Assembly (NCBI RefSeq): GCF_018919265.1
Contig: NZ_JAHLQO010000001.1
Location: 434,001-498,000, forward strand
Length of the DNA stretch: 64,000 bases
From: Peptoniphilus ovalis
GTDB taxonomy: Bacteria; Bacillota; Clostridia; Tissierellales; Peptoniphilaceae
Direction: 5' to 3'
Each line of letters begins with the position of its first letter. Positions within the stretch are counted from its first letter, which is position 1. The notes under the pieces were generated by a model. That model saw only the letters and a program-made list of their open reading frames with translations. It was not told the origin of the DNA and made no database searches. Shown piece after piece: positions 60,768 through 64,000 of this stretch. The position numbers and the translations under genes were made by a program.

Positions 60768-61643
60768 ATGAAAAAATTATTTATCATAAGTTCAAAATCA
60801 GGAAAAAGCGACTACAAAATAGCTTACGAAAAACTTTTGAAAAATTTTAGTACAGATGAAATAAAAATATCAAAAAATAAAGACGATGTTAAAAAATTTG
60901 CAAGACAGTACAGGGACAAAGTCGATGTAATAATAATTCTTGGAGTAGATGGAGCACTTTCTGAATCGGCTGGAGAACTTGCAGGAAGTAAAACTGCTCT
61001 TTCGCTAATTCCAATGGGTACTGCCAATGACTTTTCTAAGAATTTTGATTATACTGATTTTGATATAGAAAATTTTAAAATAGAAAAAATTAAAAAGATT
61101 GACCTCATGAAAATAAATGACGAAATTTCAATAAATATAGCAAGCCTAGGCTTTGACACAAATGTCCTAGTCTATGCTTATGACTACATGAAGAGAAAAA
61201 ATGCAGGGGCAAATCTATCTTATATATACGGAGTTTTTAAGAGCATAGTAAATCTAGAAAACACAAAGCTCAATATAATTGCAAAGACAGAAGATGGAGA
61301 GATTAATATAGAAGGAGATTATTTAATCTCAGCACTTTGCAACGGCTCATACTATGGAAATGGATTTAATCCTTCGCCAAATGGAAAAATTGACGATGGA
61401 ATTTTAAATTTAATTCTTGGCGAAAAGATGAGTCTTATTAAACTTGCAACATTAATAATGGCATATAAAAAGGGAAAGCACCTTGGACGAAAGGGAATAA
61501 GAGAAATAAAGACCACTAGCGGCATTATAAAATCAGACAGAGAATTTCTATATAATATTGATGGCGAGATAAGAAAAGCTAGTGAAATAAAGTACGAAGT
61601 ATTAAAGGGTGCGCTTAACTGGGCATACTTAAAAGGAGAATAA
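60768..61643 (+). CDS. Diacylglycerol kinase-family lipid kinase with altered nucleotide motif
   Basis: A 291-residue protein of the DagK/LCB5 fold, which phosphorylates diacylglycerol or related lipids. PMGTANDFSKN and the GSYYGNGFNPSPNGKIDDG segment match the family. The canonical GGDGT motif reads GVDGA (59-63), so two conserved residues are changed and activity may be altered. GGTGA precedes the ATG. The racemase-family gene starts one base after its stop. Confidence 0.85.
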   Translation: MKKLFIISSKSGKSDYKIAYEKLLKNFSTDEIKISKNKDDVKKFARQYRDKVDVIIILGVDGALSESAGELAGSKTALSLIPMGTANDFSKNFDYTDFDIENFKIEKIKKIDLMKINDEISINIASLGFDTNVLVYAYDYMKRKNAGANLSYIYGVFKSIVNLENTKLNIIAKTEDGEINIEGDYLISALCNGSYYGNGFNPSPNGKIDDGILNLILGEKMSLIKLATLIMAYKKGKHLGRKGIREIKTTSGIIKSDREFLYNIDGEIRKASEIKYEVLKGALNWAYLKGE

Positions 61644-61644
61644 A

Positions 61645-62292
61645 ATGAAAGTAGCAGTATTTGCTGGAACAGAAGTAGATACAAAAATGGGAAGAGACTT
61701 ACTCTTGGAAAATAATATAGAGTCAATAATGTATCCAATATCAAAAAATCCAAAGGAGCAATCAAAACTACAATACTATTCAGTAGAAGAACTCACAAAA
61801 ATAGTAGAAGAAAAAATAGAAGAGTCCAAAACATTGGGTGCTGAAAAAGTATTTATCTACTGCAATTCACTTTCAGGATCTGTGGATTTAGAATATTTAA
61901 GAGAAAAAACAAAGATGGAAATAATAACTCCAATTGATGTGTACAAAAATCTCAATAAAAAATATAAAAATGTAGCAATACTAGCAGCAAATTCAAAATC
62001 AGCTCACGAAATAGATAAAATAATCTGTAAAGAAGAATTTAGAAATACAATAACAATGGGAAATCTAGGAATAGTAGAAGAAATTGAAAAGAAAATAAGT
62101 CCTGAAGAGATTGTGAATAAACTTGCACTAGGTAAGCTTTTTTATTATTTTAATGAAATTCAAGAAAATAAATTAGACTTAATAATTCTAGGCTGTACAC
62201 ATTTTCCATATATAAAAGAAGAACTTGAAAAACTTACACATATAGAAATTTTGGATCCAGCAGATGAAATGATAGAGATGTTAATGATATAA
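61645..62292 (+). CDS. Aspartate/glutamate racemase family protein
   Basis: A 215-residue protein of the Asp/Glu racemase superfamily with both catalytic-type cysteines: Cys73 in YCNSLSG and Cys184 in ILGCTHFPYI. Members interconvert L and D amino acids, or act as hydantoin racemase or maleate isomerase. It does not look like a standard MurI, which usually has a DTG/PYG opening. AAAGGAG precedes the ATG. Co-transcribed with the lipid-kinase homologue. Confidence 0.85.
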   Translation: MKVAVFAGTEVDTKMGRDLLLENNIESIMYPISKNPKEQSKLQYYSVEELTKIVEEKIEESKTLGAEKVFIYCNSLSGSVDLEYLREKTKMEIITPIDVYKNLNKKYKNVAILAANSKSAHEIDKIICKEEFRNTITMGNLGIVEEIEKKISPEEIVNKLALGKLFYYFNEIQENKLDLIILGCTHFPYIKEELEKLTHIEILDPADEMIEMLMI

Positions 62293-62362
62293 TTAGTAGA
62301 TATATTTGAAATGGGATTATTGGTGAAAAATAGTGGACAAAATCAAATAGAAGATAAATACT

Positions 62363-62376
62363 GGGGACTGTCCCAT
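62363..62376. repeat. Single GGGACTGTCCC core
   Basis: GGGGACTGTCCC stands alone in the gap after the racemase gene. Same family as the 8-kb block. Confidence 0.85.
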
Positions 62377-62447
62377 TCTATAGTCAAATTATCAATTAAA
62401 TCCTAGAAAAATATAATAATTGTAAATTTTGTTATTTTATAAAAACA

Positions 62448-62483
62448 AAAGAGCTTAGATTTTTGTAAATCAAGCTCTTTTTT
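62448..62483 (+). terminator. Terminator of lipid-kinase/racemase operon
   Basis: AGAGCTT-GAT and ATC-AAGCTCT form a long stem around TTTTGTAA, followed by seven T, about 155 bases after the racemase stop. Confidence 0.8.
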
Positions 62484-62490
62484 TGCATTT

Positions 62491-62687
62491 TCATCCACAA
62501 AAGTGGATAAATTCATGAAATTGTGGATAAAATTGTATATTTTTTGTAAAATATCAATAAAAAATGTGAAAACTATGCGAAAACCTGTGCATAATTTTAT
62601 TTTTTTTAAAATGTTGATGAAATGTTGACTGTTTTTTGAAATAAATGTTTATTATTCTGTGGATAATGTGTATAACTTTGGGGATAA
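62491..62687. other. Cluster of DnaA boxes in AT-rich DNA
   Basis: Two perfect boxes TGTGGATAA (62522-62530, 62658-62666). Five one-mismatch boxes follow: TCATCCACA (62491-62499, opposite strand), AGTGGATAA (62502-62510), TGTGCATAA (62586-62594), TGTGTATAA (62667-62675) and TGGGGATAA (62679-62687). No gene lies here. It may be a replication origin or a DnaA-binding regulatory cluster; dnaA and dnaN are not in the window. Confidence 0.6.
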
Positions 62688-62733
62688 AGTGTATATCACA
62701 TTTGGGCTTGTGGAATATTTTGTTTAAAACTTT

Positions 62734-64000
62734 TTAACTTTCTTCTAATTCCATCCAATTTTCGTAAAGCTCTTCCAAAGTGTTTGCAAGGGTTTCACGG
62801 GATTTTGATAATTCATTTGCCAGCTCGTAATCTTCATAAGTGTTGTTATCTGCAAGTTTTTCATCAATTGTGGATAACTCTTCTTCTAATTTTTCTATTT
62901 CTTTTTCGATTGCTTCTCTTTCTTTGCGAAGTTTTTTATTTTTTTCTCTTTCTTCTCTGTCTTCTTTCTTTTTCTTGGCAATTTCAGTCTTTGATACATA
63001 CTCATCATCAAAGTCTTCAGTCACAGTTGTCTTTTCAACATAGTAATCGTAATCGCCCAAGAAGACATTTATTCCAGTGCTTGTCATTTCAAAGATTTTA
63101 TTTGAAGTCTTGTTTAAGAAATATCTGTCGTGAGATATTGAAAGCACAGTGCCGTCGTATTTATCCAGAGCATCTTCAAGTATTTCTTTAGAGTCAATAT
63201 CCAAATGGTTTGTAGGCTCGTCAAGTACTAGGAAATTTGCACCCTTTAACATTATTTTAAGAAGTGAAAGTCTTCCTCTCTCTCCGCCAGAAAGTTCAGA
63301 GATGCTTTTAAATATATCATCTCCAACGAATAAAAACTCTGCCAAATATTTACGAATGTCAAAATGTTCAAGCTTTGGAAATTCATCCCATATCTCATCC
63401 ATTACTGTGTTTTCTAAATTTAAATTGTCCATCTCTTGGTAAAAGTATGCGATATCCACATTGGATCCAATTATTACTTCTCCAGTGTCTGGTTGAAGTC
63501 CGCCTTCAATTATTTTAAATAGAGTTGATTTGCCAACTCCATTAGGACCAATTAGTCCAATTTTATCTCCCTTATAGACTTCAGCATTTAGATTTTCAAA
63601 AACCAAATGATCGCCAAAGGATTTGGAAAGATTTTCGATTCTAAGTACGTCTTTACCTGAAACTTTATTAGTACTAAATCTAAGATTGGTCTTTTTATTG
63701 TCCTTTGGCATTTCGATTTTTTGCATTCTGTCTAGCATTTTCTTTCTGCTCTTGCCCTGTTTAATAAATCTGTCGCGACCAAGGTTTAAATATCTCTTAA
63801 TTATTTCTTCTTGTCTTTTAATTTCCTTTTGTTGATCTTCGTATTGTCTTTTTAAAACTTCGAAATCTTTTTTACGCTGCTTGATATAATTGTCGTAATT
63901 TCCGTTGTAGGTTTTTGTCAAGCCATTTTCAAGTAAGACAATTTTTCCTACTATATTATTGAGAAAATATCTGTCGTGACTTATTAATATCACAGCTTTG
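62734..64000 (-). CDS. ABC-F family ATPase, C-terminal part (5' end outside window)
   Basis: A soluble ribosome-associated ABC-F protein; members move P-site tRNA or protect ribosomes from antibiotics. The end of the first ATPase domain (ILISHDRYFL) lies at the window edge. An interdomain linker follows (about QRKKDFEVLKRQYEDQQKEI). The second domain has GPNGVGKSTL, LSGGERGRLSLL, FLVLDEPTNHLDI and LSISHDRYF. A charged coiled-coil C-terminal extension (about EEREKNKKLRKEREAIEKEI) is Uup/YfmR-like. The N-terminal domain is missing only because of the window boundary. Confidence 0.93.
   Translation of the reverse strand, partial: KAVILISHDRYFLNNIVGKIVLLENGLTKTYNGNYDNYIKQRKKDFEVLKRQYEDQQKEIKRQEEIIKRYLNLGRDRFIKQGKSRKKMLDRMQKIEMPKDNKKTNLRFSTNKVSGKDVLRIENLSKSFGDHLVFENLNAEVYKGDKIGLIGPNGVGKSTLFKIIEGGLQPDTGEVIIGSNVDIAYFYQEMDNLNLENTVMDEIWDEFPKLEHFDIRKYLAEFLFVGDDIFKSISELSGGERGRLSLLKIMLKGANFLVLDEPTNHLDIDSKEILEDALDKYDGTVLSISHDRYFLNKTSNKIFEMTSTGINVFLGDYDYYVEKTTVTEDFDDEYVSKTEIAKKKKEDREEREKNKKLRKEREAIEKEIEKLEEELSTIDEKLADNNTYEDYELANELSKSRETLANTLEELYENWMELEES

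Overview
The window looks like chromosomal DNA of an anaerobic, low-GC, amino-acid-fermenting Firmicute, most likely in or near Peptoniphilaceae (Peptoniphilus, Anaerococcus or Finegoldia relatives). This is inferred from the AT-rich sequence, strong GGAGG ribosome sites, FabK instead of FabI, a PGT-repeat SLH surface protein, and the many peptidase-plus-transporter modules. Species cannot be fixed without a search.

Layout. 0-8.2 kb: acetamidase/formamidase, HAD phosphatase, a membrane transporter with an M20 amidohydrolase, a divergent ATP-PEP carboxykinase, a truncated response regulator and an AbgA-like M20 hydrolase. 8.2-10.2 kb: a block of GGGACTGTCCC-type dispersed repeats, two tiny paralogous genes (one frameshifted) and a SpoT-like HD hydrolase. 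10.2-20.3 kb: a heterodimeric ABC exporter, PAP2 phosphatase, tadA, DegV, a duplicated GNAT gene between repeat elements, an XRE/membrane-protein pair with an operator array, tRNA-Pro, HAD and VanZ genes. 20.3-23.7 kb: tmRNA and two secreted proteins, one a PGT-repeat SLH protein. 23.7-27.7 kb: a self-contained cassette (sodium:solute symporter, gamma-glutamyltransferase, GntR regulator) between exact 70-bp direct repeats. 28-32.7 kb: a troABCDR-like metal uptake operon with its promoter and two candidate metal operators. 33-41.2 kb: YfcC-type transporter plus PepD, a LysR regulator and a TRAP transporter cluster. 42-45.6 kb: serC-serA-DUF1015. 47.6-57.8 kb: a complete type II fatty acid operon (acpP-accBCDA-fabH-fabK-second FabK-like flavoprotein-fabD-fabG-fabF-fabZ-marR). 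57.9-64 kb: DUF368/PopT transporter, a 1-kb structured non-coding stretch, a zinc metallopeptidase, a lipid kinase homologue, an Asp/Glu racemase homologue, a cluster of DnaA boxes and a partial ABC-F ATPase.

How the genes fit together. Five modules pair a transporter or regulator with a peptide or amide hydrolase, fitting an asaccharolytic scavenger. PEPCK and serC/serA supply anabolic carbon. The fab operon holds all steps from acetyl-CoA carboxylase to elongation, but no FabA, FabM or FabN. The extra FMN enzyme with four C-terminal cysteines is therefore a candidate FabX-like unsaturated fatty acid enzyme and is the lead I would follow first. Other leads are the 4-kb cassette in direct repeats, the repeat family without a transposase, the DnaA-box cluster and the structured non-coding region at 59 kb. 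No rRNA, CRISPR array, integrase or intact transposase was seen.
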